From NCBI GenBank assembly GCA_015206785.1, contig JADEZQ010000015.1, positions 1 to 36,627 on the forward strand: a stretch of DNA of 36,627 nucleotides, written 5' to 3'. This DNA comes from Quinella sp. 2Q5 (GTDB taxonomy: Bacteria > Bacillota > Negativicutes > Selenomonadales > Selenomonadaceae). A program made the position numbers and the translations under genes. Positions within the stretch are counted from its first letter, which is position 1. Every line of letters begins with the position of its first letter. Below, piece after piece: positions 1 through 8,193 of this stretch. The notes beneath the pieces were generated by a model. It was not told where the DNA came from, ran no database searches, and saw only the letters and a program-made list of their open reading frames with translations.

Positions 1-50
1 AGCGAACTTCGTCGTGCGTTCAAATCACAATCAGTCATGGAGGAATATTC

Positions 51-491
51 ATGAAAGATACGTACATGGCCAAAGCGGGCGACGTTGAGCGCAAATGGTA
101 CATCGTCGACGCAGAAGGCAAAACCGTCGGGCGTATGGCGGCGCAAATTGCCAACGTCCTGCGCGGCAAAAACAAACCCGTCTTCACGCCGCACGTGGAC
201 ACGGGAGACTTCGTTATCGTCATCAACGCGGCAAAGGCTGTCTTCACCGGCAAGAAACTGCGCAAGAAGATTTACTTCCATCACAGCGGCTACCTCGGCG
301 GCGACAAATACGCTACCGCCGGCGAATGGATGCAAAAGTTCCCCGAACGCGTCATCGAACACGCCGTGCGCGGCATGTTGCCCAAGAACAAACTCGGCGC
401 GGATTTGTTCAGAAAGCTTCACGTCTTCGCCGACGGCAAGCACCCCTATGCCGCCCAGAAGCCCGAAGAACTCAAAATCGAATCGCGCTAA
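51..491 (+). CDS. rplM: 50S ribosomal protein L13
   Basis: This is the large-subunit protein L13, which binds 23S rRNA early in 50S assembly. The 146-residue product has the family's usual length. It shows the typical N-terminal block around [17 protein letters not shown] and the C-terminal region with GMLPKNKLG and HPYAAQKPE. The start at 51 fits the usual Firmicutes L13 N-terminus, with a second Met six residues in, and a GGAGGA ribosome site lies at 39-44. rpsI begins 12 bases after the stop, giving the standard rplM-rpsI pair. Positions 1-50 hold only the leader and ribosome site; any upstream gene lies outside the window. Confidence 0.98.
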   Translation: MKDTYMAKAGDVERKWYIVDAEGKTVGRMAAQIANVLRGKNKPVFTPHVDTGDFVIVINAAKAVFTGKKLRKKIYFHHSGYLGGDKYATAGEWMQKFPERVIEHAVRGMLPKNKLGADLFRKLHVFADGKHPYAAQKPEELKIESR

Positions 492-503
492 GGAGAGGAT
501 ACT

Positions 504-896
504 ATGGCACAAGTCAGTTACTATGGCACCGGCCGCCGCAAAAGCTCTGTCGCACGCGTGCGCCTCGTCCCCGGCGACGGCAAAGTCGTCATCAATAACC
601 GTGCAATGGAAGAATATTTCGGCTTGAAGACTTTGGAGCTGATCGTTCGTCAGCCGCTCGTCCTCACCGAAATGAACGATAAATACGACGTCATCGCGTC
701 CGTCAAAGGCGGCGGCACCACCGGTCAAGCCGGCGCAATCCGCCACGGCATCACCCGTGCGCTGATGGAACTCGACGCCGACCTTCGCCCCGCGCTCAAA
801 CGGGCAGGTTTCGTCACCCGCGACCCTCGCGAAAAGGAACGCCGCAAGTACGGCCTCAAAAAAGCTCGCAAGGCGTCCCAGTTCTCCAAACGTTAA
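504..896 (+). CDS. rpsI: 30S ribosomal protein S9
   Basis: This is the small-subunit protein S9, whose basic C-terminal tail reaches the P-site tRNA. The 130-residue product starts with the family pattern [16 protein letters not shown]. It ends in the conserved basic tail with [12 protein letters not shown], where the last Lys-Arg pair is characteristic. An AGGAGAGG ribosome site overlaps the end of rplM, and the two genes are evidently co-transcribed. A rho-independent terminator follows 15 bases after the stop, so this is the end of the ribosomal operon. Confidence 0.98.
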   Translation: MAQVSYYGTGRRKSSVARVRLVPGDGKVVINNRAMEEYFGLKTLELIVRQPLVLTEMNDKYDVIASVKGGGTTGQAGAIRHGITRALMELDADLRPALKRAGFVTRDPREKERRKYGLKKARKASQFSKR

Positions 897-910
897 TCAG
901 AAAAAATCGG

Positions 911-938
911 CTCCTCGACCAACCGTCGGGGAGTTTTT
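911..938 (+). terminator. Rho-independent terminator after rpsI
   Basis: A 9-bp stem (ctcctcgac, 911-919, with gtcggggag, 925-933, one G-U pair) has a 5-base loop and is followed by five T. It closes the rplM-rpsI operon. Confidence 0.9.
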
Positions 939-942
939 CTTA

Positions 943-971
943 TGGACAGTGACAGGCTTTTTGGTTATAAT
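943..971 (+). promoter_or_regulatory. Sigma-70 promoter for the pyrophosphatase gene
   Basis: TGGACA at 943-948 (one mismatch to the -35 consensus) is followed by a 17-base spacer and a perfect TATAAT at 966-971. It lies just after the rpsI terminator, 49 bases before the pyrophosphatase start. Confidence 0.8.
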
Positions 972-1019
972 CGCCCCGTGGAAGTTACAACTTTTCGACA
1001 GATTTGAGGGGGTCTTCTA

Positions 1020-2672
1020 ATGAAAGGCGGCAACAAACCGATTTACGTCATCGGGCACCGAAATCCCGACACCGACTCCATTTGCTCGGCTATCGGCTAC
1101 GCGCACCTTAAGCAGGCAATGGGCGAGAACGCTGTGCCCGCTCGTTGCGGCAAAGTCAACAACGAAACCAAATACGCGCTGGAATATTTCAAGGTCGAAC
1201 AGCCCCTGCTACTGACCGATCTGTATCCGCGCGTCAAAGACGTTGCGCTCGAATGCAAAACCGTCGTCCGCCAACACGACACGCTGCGCCACCTGGGCGA
1301 AGTCATGCGCAAGAGCGAACTGCAGTCCGTGCCCGTCACCGACTCCAACGGCGAACTCGTCGGCATCGTCACCGTCGGGGATTTGGCTAAACGCTACTTC
1401 CTTGAGCTCGGTCTTCAGAGCCTGGTCGATTTGCGCGTTCGCTATCGCGATATCATTCAGGCGACCGAAGCTAAGGTTCTGGTCAGCGGCGACGAAAACG
1501 CCCTCATCGAAGGCAACATCATCATCGCATCGGGCAGCGCATTCTCAACCGTCAGCATCCTCAACAAGAAGGACATCGTCCTCGTCGGCGACAGAAGCCC
1601 CGAAACTCTTATGAAGTTCCTCGAATGCGACATCGCCTGTCTCGTCGTCACTCAGAACAGCCGCATCGCCCCCGAAGTTTTGGAGGAGGCTGAACGCCGC
1701 AAAGTCTTCGTGCTGCTCACTCCGTTCGACACTTACACCGTCGGGCGACTCATCAACCAGTGCGTGCCCATTCGCCGCATAATGAAGGCAGACCCCGTCT
1801 GTTTCCGCCCAATGGATTTGCTCAGCGACATCAAGGGCATCATGGACGAACACCGCTACCGCAGCTACCCCGTCGTTGAAAACGGCAAGCTCGTCGGTCT
1901 GGTCAGCGCGGACGAAATCATGTTGCCCGAACGTGAACGCGTTATCCTCGTCGACCACAACGAACGCGGTCAGGCTGTCGAAGGCATCGAAGACGCCAAG
2001 ATTATGGAGATTATCGACCACCACAGATTGGGCGGCATTCAGACTTCCGAACCGATTTACACGCACCAAGAGCCCGTCGGTTGCACCTGCACAATCGTGG
2101 CGAACATGCATTGGCACCGCGACATCGATATCCCGCCGTCCATTGCCGGACTTTTGATGAGCGCGATTATCTCTGACACCGTGCTGTTCAAGTCGCCGAC
2201 CTGTACGCCCTACGACAAGAAGACCGCCGAAAAGCTCGCCGACATCGCGGGCGTCGACCTCAAGGAATACGGCTTGGCAATGCTCAGAGCCGGCGCGGGC
2301 ATCGGCGACAAGACCCCCGCCGAAATCGCTAAGAACGACCTCAAGGAATTCAACATCGGCGACTACCGCATAATCGTCAGCCAAATCTCCGTCATGGATC
2401 CGAAAGAAATCCTCGACATGGAAGACCAGCTCATCGCCTTCATGAAAGAGAACATCGAACGCGAAGGCTTTGACATGCACCTGTTGATGGCGACCGACAT
2501 TCTCGAAGAGGCGACCTATCTGCTGTTCGCCGGCTCACCCAGAACGCTCATCGGTGAAGCCTTCAAGAAGGACGCCAGCGGCACGCACGTCTTCCTGCCC
2601 GGCGTAATGAGCCGCAAGAAGCAAGTCATCCCGCCGCTCAGCGAAGCAGTCAAACGCATCAAACCGCAGTAA
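1020..2672 (+). CDS. ppaC: CBS/DRTGG-domain manganese-dependent inorganic pyrophosphatase (family II)
   Basis: This cytosolic enzyme hydrolyses pyrophosphate to two phosphates and so drives biosynthetic reactions. The 550-residue protein is the long, regulated form of family II pyrophosphatase. A DHH N-terminal part carries GHRNPDTDSIC, with likely metal ligands His13, Asp17 and Asp19. A first CBS domain (about 75-130), a DRTGG-like region (about 140-240) and a second CBS domain (about 250-300) follow. The rest of the DHH domain has IIDHHRLGG, and the DHHA2 domain ends with SRKKQ, the substrate-binding motif. In characterised relatives the CBS pair makes activity respond to adenine nucleotides; here that is inferred from domain content. 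The gene has its own promoter, a GAGGGGG ribosome site and a terminator, so it is probably monocistronic. Confidence 0.95.
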   Translation: MKGGNKPIYVIGHRNPDTDSICSAIGYAHLKQAMGENAVPARCGKVNNETKYALEYFKVEQPLLLTDLYPRVKDVALECKTVVRQHDTLRHLGEVMRKSELQSVPVTDSNGELVGIVTVGDLAKRYFLELGLQSLVDLRVRYRDIIQATEAKVLVSGDENALIEGNIIIASGSAFSTVSILNKKDIVLVGDRSPETLMKFLECDIACLVVTQNSRIAPEVLEEAERRKVFVLLTPFDTYTVGRLINQCVPIRRIMKADPVCFRPMDLLSDIKGIMDEHRYRSYPVVENGKLVGLVSADEIMLPERERVILVDHNERGQAVEGIEDAKIMEIIDHHRLGGIQTSEPIYTHQEPVGCTCTIVANMHWHRDIDIPPSIAGLLMSAIISDTVLFKSPTCTPYDKKTAEKLADIAGVDLKEYGLAMLRAGAGIGDKTPAEIAKNDLKEFNIGDYRIIVSQISVMDPKEILDMEDQLIAFMKENIEREGFDMHLLMATDILEEATYLLFAGSPRTLIGEAFKKDASGTHVFLPGVMSRKKQVIPPLSEAVKRIKPQ

Positions 2673-2695
2673 TCGCGACGACCATAAAAAATTTT

Positions 2696-2721
2696 CCCCC
2701 GTCAACACGGCGGGGGTTTTT
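2696..2721 (+). terminator. Rho-independent terminator after the pyrophosphatase gene
   Basis: cccccgtc (2696-2703) pairs with ggcggggg (2709-2716) around a 5-base loop, followed by TTTTT. Confidence 0.9.
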
Positions 2722-2784
2722 GCTTGACTTGAAGTTGACTCGACGTTTTAGCATGTGCGCTAAAAATTTTTTGGAGGACGCGGC

Positions 2785-3795
2785 ATGAACCGACGAGAAT
2801 TTTTGAAACTCGGATTGACCGTGACGATTGGAGGCTTGGCAATGACGGCGCACGCGGAAAATTTTTCGGCGCGGACGGTGGACTTTCACGCGCACGCAAT
2901 CCTTCCGGCATACGTCGACGCGCTGAAACGATTGGACATCGACGCCACCGCAGAAGAAGGTTTCCCGTTGCCAAAGTGGTCGGCGGCGGAGCATTTGCAG
3001 TTCATGGACGCGGCGGGCATAGATTTTACCGTGCTGTCAATGGCGACACCGCATATCCCCGACAGAGCGGCGGTCCGCGCAATCAACGGGGAGTTCGCTG
3101 AGCTTTGTCGACGTTTCCCGAAGCGTTTCGGTTTCGTGGCGACGCTGCCCCTGCCCGACGTTGACGGCTCAATCGAAGAATTTCACTACGCCACGGAAAA
3201 ACTCGGCGCACTCGGCGTCAAAGTCGCCAGCAACTCAAACGGCGTTTACCTCGGCGACGAGAGGCTTGATCCGATTTTCGCCGCGCTCAACGAAAAAAAT
3301 TCCCTCGCGATAATTCATCCGAGCCCCGCGCGTGAATTGCCGCGTTCAGTCGTCACGGGCAAGGTTATGGCGTTGTACGAGTATCCCGCCGATACGACCC
3401 GCGCAGTGCTCAACATGTTGGCGAACGGCACGCTCGAAAAATTTCCGCGGCTGAAAGTCGTCGTGCCTCATTGCGGCTCGTTCCTGCCGTACATGAAGCA
3501 GCGGGCGGCGGCGATGTTCCAAATGCTCGCGGCGATGAACATGATGGCACCCGTCGACATTGCGGCGAGCGTCGGAAAATTTTTCTTCGACACGGCGGGC
3601 GACCCAATGCCCGAACAACTCGACATGCTGCTGAAAATCACAACGCTCGACCAAATCGTCTTCGGCACCGATTATCCGTACGTGCCCGCGCAGGTTGTCT
3701 TGCACAAGAAAAAACTTTTCGACACGGAAATTTTGCAGCGCGGTTGGTCAGAAAAAATTTATGTCGACAACGCACGACGACTGATGGGAGATTGA
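2785..3795 (+). CDS. Tat-exported amidohydrolase of the ACMSD-like (amidohydrolase 2) family
   Basis: This is a metal-dependent hydrolase or decarboxylase of the amidohydrolase superfamily, close to the ACMSD/resorcylate decarboxylase branch. The 336-residue product begins with a twin-arginine signal (NRREFLK, hydrophobic core, then AHA), so export of a folded metalloprotein is predicted. The active-site pattern is complete: HxH at His35 and His37, His178 (IIHPSP), His229 (VPHCGS) and Asp296 (FGTDYPY). The substrate cannot be read from sequence; the family decarboxylates or hydrolyses aromatic and heterocyclic acids. A GGAGG site precedes the ATG. It is the first gene of a tight five-gene operon, with three bases to the next gene. 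TTGACT boxes at 2724 and 2735 may belong to its promoter, but no good -10 is seen. Confidence 0.85.
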   Translation: MNRREFLKLGLTVTIGGLAMTAHAENFSARTVDFHAHAILPAYVDALKRLDIDATAEEGFPLPKWSAAEHLQFMDAAGIDFTVLSMATPHIPDRAAVRAINGEFAELCRRFPKRFGFVATLPLPDVDGSIEEFHYATEKLGALGVKVASNSNGVYLGDERLDPIFAALNEKNSLAIIHPSPARELPRSVVTGKVMALYEYPADTTRAVLNMLANGTLEKFPRLKVVVPHCGSFLPYMKQRAAAMFQMLAAMNMMAPVDIAASVGKFFFDTAGDPMPEQLDMLLKITTLDQIVFGTDYPYVPAQVVLHKKKLFDTEILQRGWSEKIYVDNARRLMGD

Positions 3796-3798
3796 GCT

Positions 3799-4512
3799 AT
3801 GAGAAAAATTTTTTTGCTGATGTTGGGAGCGATGGTTATGCTGACGTCTTTGGCAAGCGCGAAATCAATCCGCACGCCCGAAGGAAATATGCCGCGCGTG
3901 CAATGGGCTGTCGTTGAATCAACCGCCGGCACAATGCCGCAGATGATTGAAATCGGCGCAAGAGTTTTGGCACCGACCACGGCGAAGGAATCGGGAACGT
4001 ACGCGCTGTACGGCGTGATCGAACGCGACAACCCGAACCTGATGCGGCTGCTTGAGATTTACGAGAGCGACGAGGCTTACCGAATCCACAGCACGAGCGA
4101 AGCTTTCCAACAGTATCGCGCCGAACGTCTGCCGATTCTCGCCGGCTTGAAACTTTTGCCCGTCAACGGAATTGTCCTTGAGCAGAAGCCGCGCGGCGTC
4201 GGCACCGTCGTTAAGACCTACCGCTTCGAGATTGCGCCGGAAAATTTGGCGGCGTTCCAAAAAATTATTTCCGACGAGGCAACTCGCGCCGTCCGTGAGG
4301 ATTTGGGCGTCATGGGCGCGTTCGTCACCGCCGAACAGCCGCACCCGAACATCTTGCACACGATGATAATCTTCAGCGACGACACGGCGGCTCAAAAATA
4401 TTTTGCGTCGGGCGCGTACAAAAGTTATCGTCGGCAAGCCGAACCGCTAATTGAGACCGAGCACGCGATTGACTACCAACCGACGACGATTCAGCTGTCG
4501 GAGAAATTCTAA
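3799..4512 (+). CDS. Secreted protein with two ABM (antibiotic biosynthesis monooxygenase-like) domains
   Basis: The 237-residue product has an N-terminal signal peptide (MRKIF, hydrophobic core, SLASA). Two similar alpha-beta domains follow, at about residues 45-125 and 137-225. Each resembles the ABM ferredoxin-like fold: the first has LYGVIERDNPN and LLEIYESDEAYRIHSTSEAFQQY, and the second has TYRFEIAP, MGAFVTAEQPHPN and SGAYKSYRRQAEPL. ABM proteins include small quinone monooxygenases and haem-degrading enzymes, but many have no known activity. The tandem copy plus export is unusual, since most ABM proteins are single-domain cytosolic dimers; here one chain may form the dimer. It sits between the exported amidohydrolase and a DJ-1-like gene, suggesting a shared substrate. 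Confidence 0.7.
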   Translation: MRKIFLLMLGAMVMLTSLASAKSIRTPEGNMPRVQWAVVESTAGTMPQMIEIGARVLAPTTAKESGTYALYGVIERDNPNLMRLLEIYESDEAYRIHSTSEAFQQYRAERLPILAGLKLLPVNGIVLEQKPRGVGTVVKTYRFEIAPENLAAFQKIISDEATRAVREDLGVMGAFVTAEQPHPNILHTMIIFSDDTAAQKYFASGAYKSYRRQAEPLIETEHAIDYQPTTIQLSEKF

Positions 4513-4527
4513 CAGGAGATGTTGCAC

Positions 4528-5202
4528 ATGAAAAAAATTTTGTGCGTGGTGACGAGCAACAACGTCAAAGGCGCGACCGGAATCCCGACGGGTTTTTGGC
4601 TCAGCGAACTGACTCACCCGCTGGAAAAATTTTCTGCGGCGGGCATTGAATTCGCATTGGCGTCGATTAAGGGCGGCAAACCTCCCATTGACGGCGACAG
4701 CCTCGACCTCAACGACGCGGTCAACAAAAAATTTTGGGACGACGAAAATTTTCAAGCAAAGCTCGCCGACACGCTCAAGCTCGCAGACGTGAACGCCGCT
4801 GACTTCGACGCGATCTTCTTTGCGGGCGGACACGGCGTCATGTGGGATTTTGCCGACAGCCCCGCCGTCGACAGAGTTACCCGCGAAATTTACGAACGCG
4901 GCGGCGTCGTCTCGGCGGTCTGTCATGGTCCTGCGGCTCTGGTCAACGTCAAGCTTAGTGACGGAAAATTTCTCGTCGACGGAAAAAATCTCACGGCGTT
5001 CACCAATGGCGAGGAAGTTGCCGTTCAAGCGACGTACATCGTGCCGTTTCTGCTGGAGACTGCGCTCAAGAACCACGGAGCAATTCATCACGCCGCGGCG
5101 AACTGGAGCAATCACGTCGTCGAAGATGGGCGGCTCGTCACCGGTCAAAACCCCGCGTCCGCGGCCGGTGTCGGTGAAGCCGTCGTTAAACTGTTAGCCT
5201 GA
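4528..5202 (+). CDS. DJ-1/PfpI family protein (type 1 glutamine amidotransferase-like, Hsp31-like branch)
   Basis: This 224-residue cytosolic protein has the class I glutamine amidotransferase-like fold. The nucleophile elbow is visible as AVCHGPAAL with Cys132, and an upstream FFAGGHGVMWDF block is typical of the Hsp31/HchA-like branch. Family members act as glyoxalase III/deglycase-type enzymes or chaperones against reactive carbonyls; which applies cannot be decided. The ATG at 4519 overlaps the CAGGAG ribosome site at 4513-4518, so the ATG at 4528 with nine bases of spacing is the better start. The stop at 5200-5202 overlaps the ribosome site of the next gene, which suggests translational coupling. 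Confidence 0.85.
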   Translation: MKKILCVVTSNNVKGATGIPTGFWLSELTHPLEKFSAAGIEFALASIKGGKPPIDGDSLDLNDAVNKKFWDDENFQAKLADTLKLADVNAADFDAIFFAGGHGVMWDFADSPAVDRVTREIYERGGVVSAVCHGPAALVNVKLSDGKFLVDGKNLTAFTNGEEVAVQATYIVPFLLETALKNHGAIHHAAANWSNHVVEDGRLVTGQNPASAAGVGEAVVKLLA

Positions 5203-5214
5203 GGAGGAATTGTT

Positions 5215-5415
5215 ATGCCGTTAATTTCAATCGATGCCGTTCACCCGACCAAAGAGCAGAAGGAAAAGCTCATTGCCGGACTGACGAAAACCGCGTCCGA
5301 GATTCTTGGCGTGGACGAAAAATTTTTCTACGTCCTCGTCAAAGAAAACGACCTTGACAACTGGGGCGTGGGCGGCAAGACGTTGACGCAGTTCTTCGCC
5401 GAACAGAAGAAATGA
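5215..5415 (+). CDS. 4-oxalocrotonate tautomerase family protein
   Basis: This small tautomerase has 66 residues and starts Met-Pro. Removal of Met exposes Pro1, the catalytic base of the superfamily. The body (LISIDAVHPTKEQKEKLIAGLTKTASEILG) matches the beta-alpha-beta subunit that assembles into hexamers. In aromatic meta-cleavage pathways these enzymes isomerise 2-oxo-acid dienols, but many stand-alone copies have no known substrate. GAGGAGGA gives a strong ribosome site. Its stop overlaps the next start as ATGA. Being next to an ACMSD-like protein makes a role in unsaturated oxo-acid or aromatic chemistry plausible. Confidence 0.88.
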   Translation: MPLISIDAVHPTKEQKEKLIAGLTKTASEILGVDEKFFYVLVKENDLDNWGVGGKTLTQFFAEQKK

Positions 5416-6131
5416 TGGACAGCATCATCGCCGGTCACATCAAGCTGACCAATCACCCCGTTGCCGTCGTGCAAAGCGACGCCCGTCCCGTCAAAGCTCT
5501 GGAGTTCAGCGCGAATCGTTGGGGCTGTGTCGTGGCGATGTTGGCGGCGGCCGCCCGCGGTAATGTCGCCGCCTTCAGCGCGGAAACCACGCCGTGCCTC
5601 GGCGGACGCGCCGGACTCGGCTTCGCGAAGTATCCGCTCGGTTGGATTGAATACTTCCTCTCGTGCGGCGGAAACGGCGTCGACCGCTGCGAACGCTACA
5701 AAAAATCTCCCGACGCCGCCCGCGACTTCATCTGCAACGTGCCGAACGCGCTGATTGAAAAACTTCCGCCGCGGAAAAAATTTCTGCTGTTCAAGCCGCT
5801 CGACCTCGTTGCTGACGACGAAACGCCCGACGTCATAATCTTCCTCGTCAACGCCGACCAACTGTCAGGGCTCATCACGCTGGCGAACTACGACGGCGAC
5901 TGCGGCGCGAAAATTTCTTTCGGGGCGGGCTGTGCGCAGACGGTGCTCTACCCCATGAGCGAGAGAGACGTTTGCTTCGTTGGGCTGACTGATCCTTCCG
6001 CGCGCAAGTTCATCGGCAAAGACCTGTTGGCGGTGAGCATGTCGCACGAAAAATTTTTGCAGCTCGAAGCCGTTGCCGAAGAGAGTTTCCTGACCGCCGA
6101 TGCCTGGCAAAAAATTTTCCGCCGCATTTGA
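5412..6131 (+). CDS. DUF169 family protein
   Basis: The 239-residue product fits the uncharacterised DUF169 family. It has HPVAVVQSDARP near the N-terminus, the RWGCVVAMLAAAARGNVAAFS block, the Cys/Gly-rich segment ETTPCLGGRAGLGF and a late SFGAGCAQTVLYP. Several cysteines lie in conserved-looking positions, which would allow metal or cofactor binding, but no function is established. No signal peptide is seen. The start overlaps the tautomerase stop by four bases, with a second Met immediately after; either could be used. It is the last gene of the 2785-6131 operon and ends at a bidirectional terminator. Confidence 0.75.
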   Translation: MMDSIIAGHIKLTNHPVAVVQSDARPVKALEFSANRWGCVVAMLAAAARGNVAAFSAETTPCLGGRAGLGFAKYPLGWIEYFLSCGGNGVDRCERYKKSPDAARDFICNVPNALIEKLPPRKKFLLFKPLDLVADDETPDVIIFLVNADQLSGLITLANYDGDCGAKISFGAGCAQTVLYPMSERDVCFVGLTDPSARKFIGKDLLAVSMSHEKFLQLEAVAEESFLTADAWQKIFRRI

Positions 6132-6144
6132 TTGCGACGATGGC

Positions 6145-6180
6145 AAAAAAAATTCCCGTCACTCGACGGGATTTTTTTTT
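6145..6180. terminator. Bidirectional terminator between convergent genes
   Basis: cccgtc (6155-6160) and gacggg (6165-6170) form a stem with a 4-base loop. Eight A lie on the left and nine T on the right, so it can stop transcripts from both directions. Confidence 0.9.
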
Positions 6181-6182
6181 GG

Positions 6183-7358
6183 TCACGGAAGTTCGGGGAC
6201 ATTGCGCGCGACGGCTGAGTTGTGAATGATTTCTTCGACGCGCTGATCGATGACAAGCTCCTGTTTGTGAAGACCCGCCGCCGTATCCAAATCCGCCGCG
6301 CTGTTTTCGGTGATGCCTTTGATGTACGACTGCCACGCCTGAATCGTTATGCGCGTCGACTCTTGACGCAGGCCCGCCAGAAATTGTGCGCCCTGGGGAA
6401 CGGGAACTTGGTCTAGCTCTTCTTGTCGGGCCTCAAGCGCGGCGATGACGGTGTCGGTGATGAACGCGGCGGTCTCGGTGCGCTGGTTGGTCGTCATGAT
6501 TCCATACGGCGAACGTTGCAGGGAGATGAACACGTCCTGCGCGTTGGCGAACGTTGCGTTGTAGCGGCGAACAATTTCGTCGGTGGCGTCGATGTACTCG
6601 GCAAGGTTCTTGCGAAGGATGGGGCTGACGGCGTCGAGATATTCGCGGTAGTTGTCGACGCTGACGACTTTCCAATCGCTGCCGCTCAAGTTGAACGTGA
6701 TCCCCGGGAACTTGAACGTGCGCCCGAAGATATCGAATTCCTTGCCGCCGATGTTGAAGCTCTCGTTCGCCTGATCTTTGAGCGTGACTTTCAACACGAA
6801 CGGTGCTTGCGAATATTCTTCGACGATGCTGAACGAGGCGGTTGCTTCGTCGCCGTGATGTTCGACGCCTTCCAAATCGATGAGTGCCGTGTGGCGAATC
6901 AGGCTGCGGTCAAGCAGAAGGTCGTAGTCGATGCCAAGCTGCCTGCCCTTGAGAATTCCGCCCGGCAAAATCCATTCGCGCTCGTCGATGTAGTGGTTGA
7001 GGACTTCGACGGCACCTTCGCACATCTGCCGCCGAATGAGCACGTAAAAATTTTCGAACAGGCTGCGTTCGCGGTCGGTCAGGTTCGTGTCGTACTTGAA
7101 CAGGTCGCTCGTCAGGTCGTCGTAGGCTTTGGGCGTGATGGAATTTAAGTCGATGTGACGGCGGAAAGTTTCAGCGTCGCCCTCGCGATAGGCACTGATC
7201 ATCTGGCGCATGGCATATTCGGGCGTTTTAGTGTAGACAGCGAAATAGAGGAACAGCCCCGTCATAACGGCGACAAACACGCCGAGCATGAACAGCCTTT
7301 CGTTGCGGCGGCGGCGGCGTCTGGCGGCAAGCCTTCGCCTCCAAGTGTAATCGTCCAT
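6183..7358 (-). CDS. Membrane-anchored protein, possibly DUF2939-like
   Basis: The function of this 391-residue protein is not recognised. The N-terminus is very arginine-rich (about residues 7-18) and is followed by one transmembrane helix at about 22-43, so it should be a type II membrane protein with a large extracytoplasmic part. After the helix, TPEYAMRQMISAYREGDAETFRRHID resembles the DUF2939 pattern, in which a small repeat links residue loss to a helical pair. The remainder has a beta-rich middle and a long helical C-terminal region (about 255-390). The start follows the surE stop by six bases on the same strand, so the two are probably co-transcribed. The ribosome site (GAGGTTG) is moderate. 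Confidence 0.65.
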   Translation of the reverse strand: MDDYTWRRRLAARRRRRRNERLFMLGVFVAVMTGLFLYFAVYTKTPEYAMRQMISAYREGDAETFRRHIDLNSITPKAYDDLTSDLFKYDTNLTDRERSLFENFYVLIRRQMCEGAVEVLNHYIDEREWILPGGILKGRQLGIDYDLLLDRSLIRHTALIDLEGVEHHGDEATASFSIVEEYSQAPFVLKVTLKDQANESFNIGGKEFDIFGRTFKFPGITFNLSGSDWKVVSVDNYREYLDAVSPILRKNLAEYIDATDEIVRRYNATFANAQDVFISLQRSPYGIMTTNQRTETAAFITDTVIAALEARQEELDQVPVPQGAQFLAGLRQESTRITIQAWQSYIKGITENSAADLDTAAGLHKQELVIDQRVEEIIHNSAVARNVPELP

Positions 7359-7364
7359 AAAACT

Positions 7365-8114
7365 TCAACCTCGGAAAATTTTTTGCAGGCGAGCAACGGC
7401 GTCGTGGTCGGCAGCGTCGGCGTGCAGTGGCGTGACGGAAACGAGCCCGCTGTTGACGGCGTGAATGTCGGTGCCCTCCGCGTCGTTCAGGTCGACAGCC
7501 GTGCCGCCGATGTGGAAAAAAGTTCTGCCCGCCTCGTCGGTGCGGCTGGTGAAAGCGTTGACGTAGTCGCGTTGACCCAGGTGCGTGCTGACGAATTTGG
7601 GAACGGAACCGCGGAAATTTTTCGGGAAGTTGACGTTGTGCAAGAAGGGAGCGTCGGCGGTGCGCAAAATTTTTTCCAGATAGTCAACGGTCGCTTGAGC
7701 CGCCGCGTCCACGGGAATGGTCGACGCCTTGTCAATCGAGACCGCCAGCGACGGTATGGCGTGCAAGAAACCTTCCAGAGCCGCGCCCACCGTGCCGGAG
7801 TAGATGACGTCGGTGGCAAGGTTCGCGCCGTCGTTTATGCCGCTTATGAGCGCGTCGAACGTCTCGGTCGCCATACCCTCCAGAAAAATTTTCACGCAGT
7901 CGGTCGGCGTCCCATCAAACGCCCAAGCCTCGCAGTCGGCGTCGAAACGTTTGTACTCCACTTCGCGCAAAACACTCAGGGCGTGAGCCATGCCGCTCTG
8001 CTGATTGAACGGCGCGGCAACCGTCACGTCGTGCCCGCCAAGCTTCAACGCCTCCGCCAGAGCCCACAGATGACGGCTTCCAATTCCGTCGTCGTTCGTC
8101 AATAAAACTCTCAA
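7365..8114 (-). CDS. surE: 5'-nucleotidase SurE
   Basis: SurE is a metal-dependent nucleoside monophosphate phosphatase implicated in stress and stationary-phase survival. The family motifs are in order: RVLLTNDDGIGS at the N-terminus, NQQSGMAHALS, FDGTPTDCVK, LISGINDGANLA with SGTVGAALEG, and NVNFP. The TTG at 8112-8114 is preferred as start because the GGGGTGA site lies directly upstream and SurE proteins normally begin with this LLTNDDG strand. That gives 249 residues, close to the usual 250. An upstream in-frame extension would run into the promoter region of the divergent pagL-like gene. Confidence 0.92.
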   Translation of the reverse strand: MRVLLTNDDGIGSRHLWALAEALKLGGHDVTVAAPFNQQSGMAHALSVLREVEYKRFDADCEAWAFDGTPTDCVKIFLEGMATETFDALISGINDGANLATDVIYSGTVGAALEGFLHAIPSLAVSIDKASTIPVDAAAQATVDYLEKILRTADAPFLHNVNFPKNFRGSVPKFVSTHLGQRDYVNAFTSRTDEAGRTFFHIGGTAVDLNDAEGTDIHAVNSGLVSVTPLHADAADHDAVARLQKIFRG

Positions 8115-8136
8115 GTTATCACCCCGTATGCCGCCG

Positions 8137-8165
8137 TTGCCAAAAAATTTTCGCTGTGATAAATT
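8137..8165 (+). promoter_or_regulatory. Possible promoter of the pagL-like gene
   Basis: TTGCCA at 8137-8142 and TAAATT at 8160-8165 are spaced by 17 bases, with a TG just before the -10. The match is moderate. Confidence 0.35.
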
Positions 8166-8193
8166 GACGGAAAACTTTTGGAGGCGGCGACGC

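Noticed and set aside
1545-2480. Long minus-strand open frame opposite the pyrophosphatase gene
   Set aside because: It mirrors a clearly identified gene, lacks family features and is explained by the high-GC third codon positions of the sense gene.
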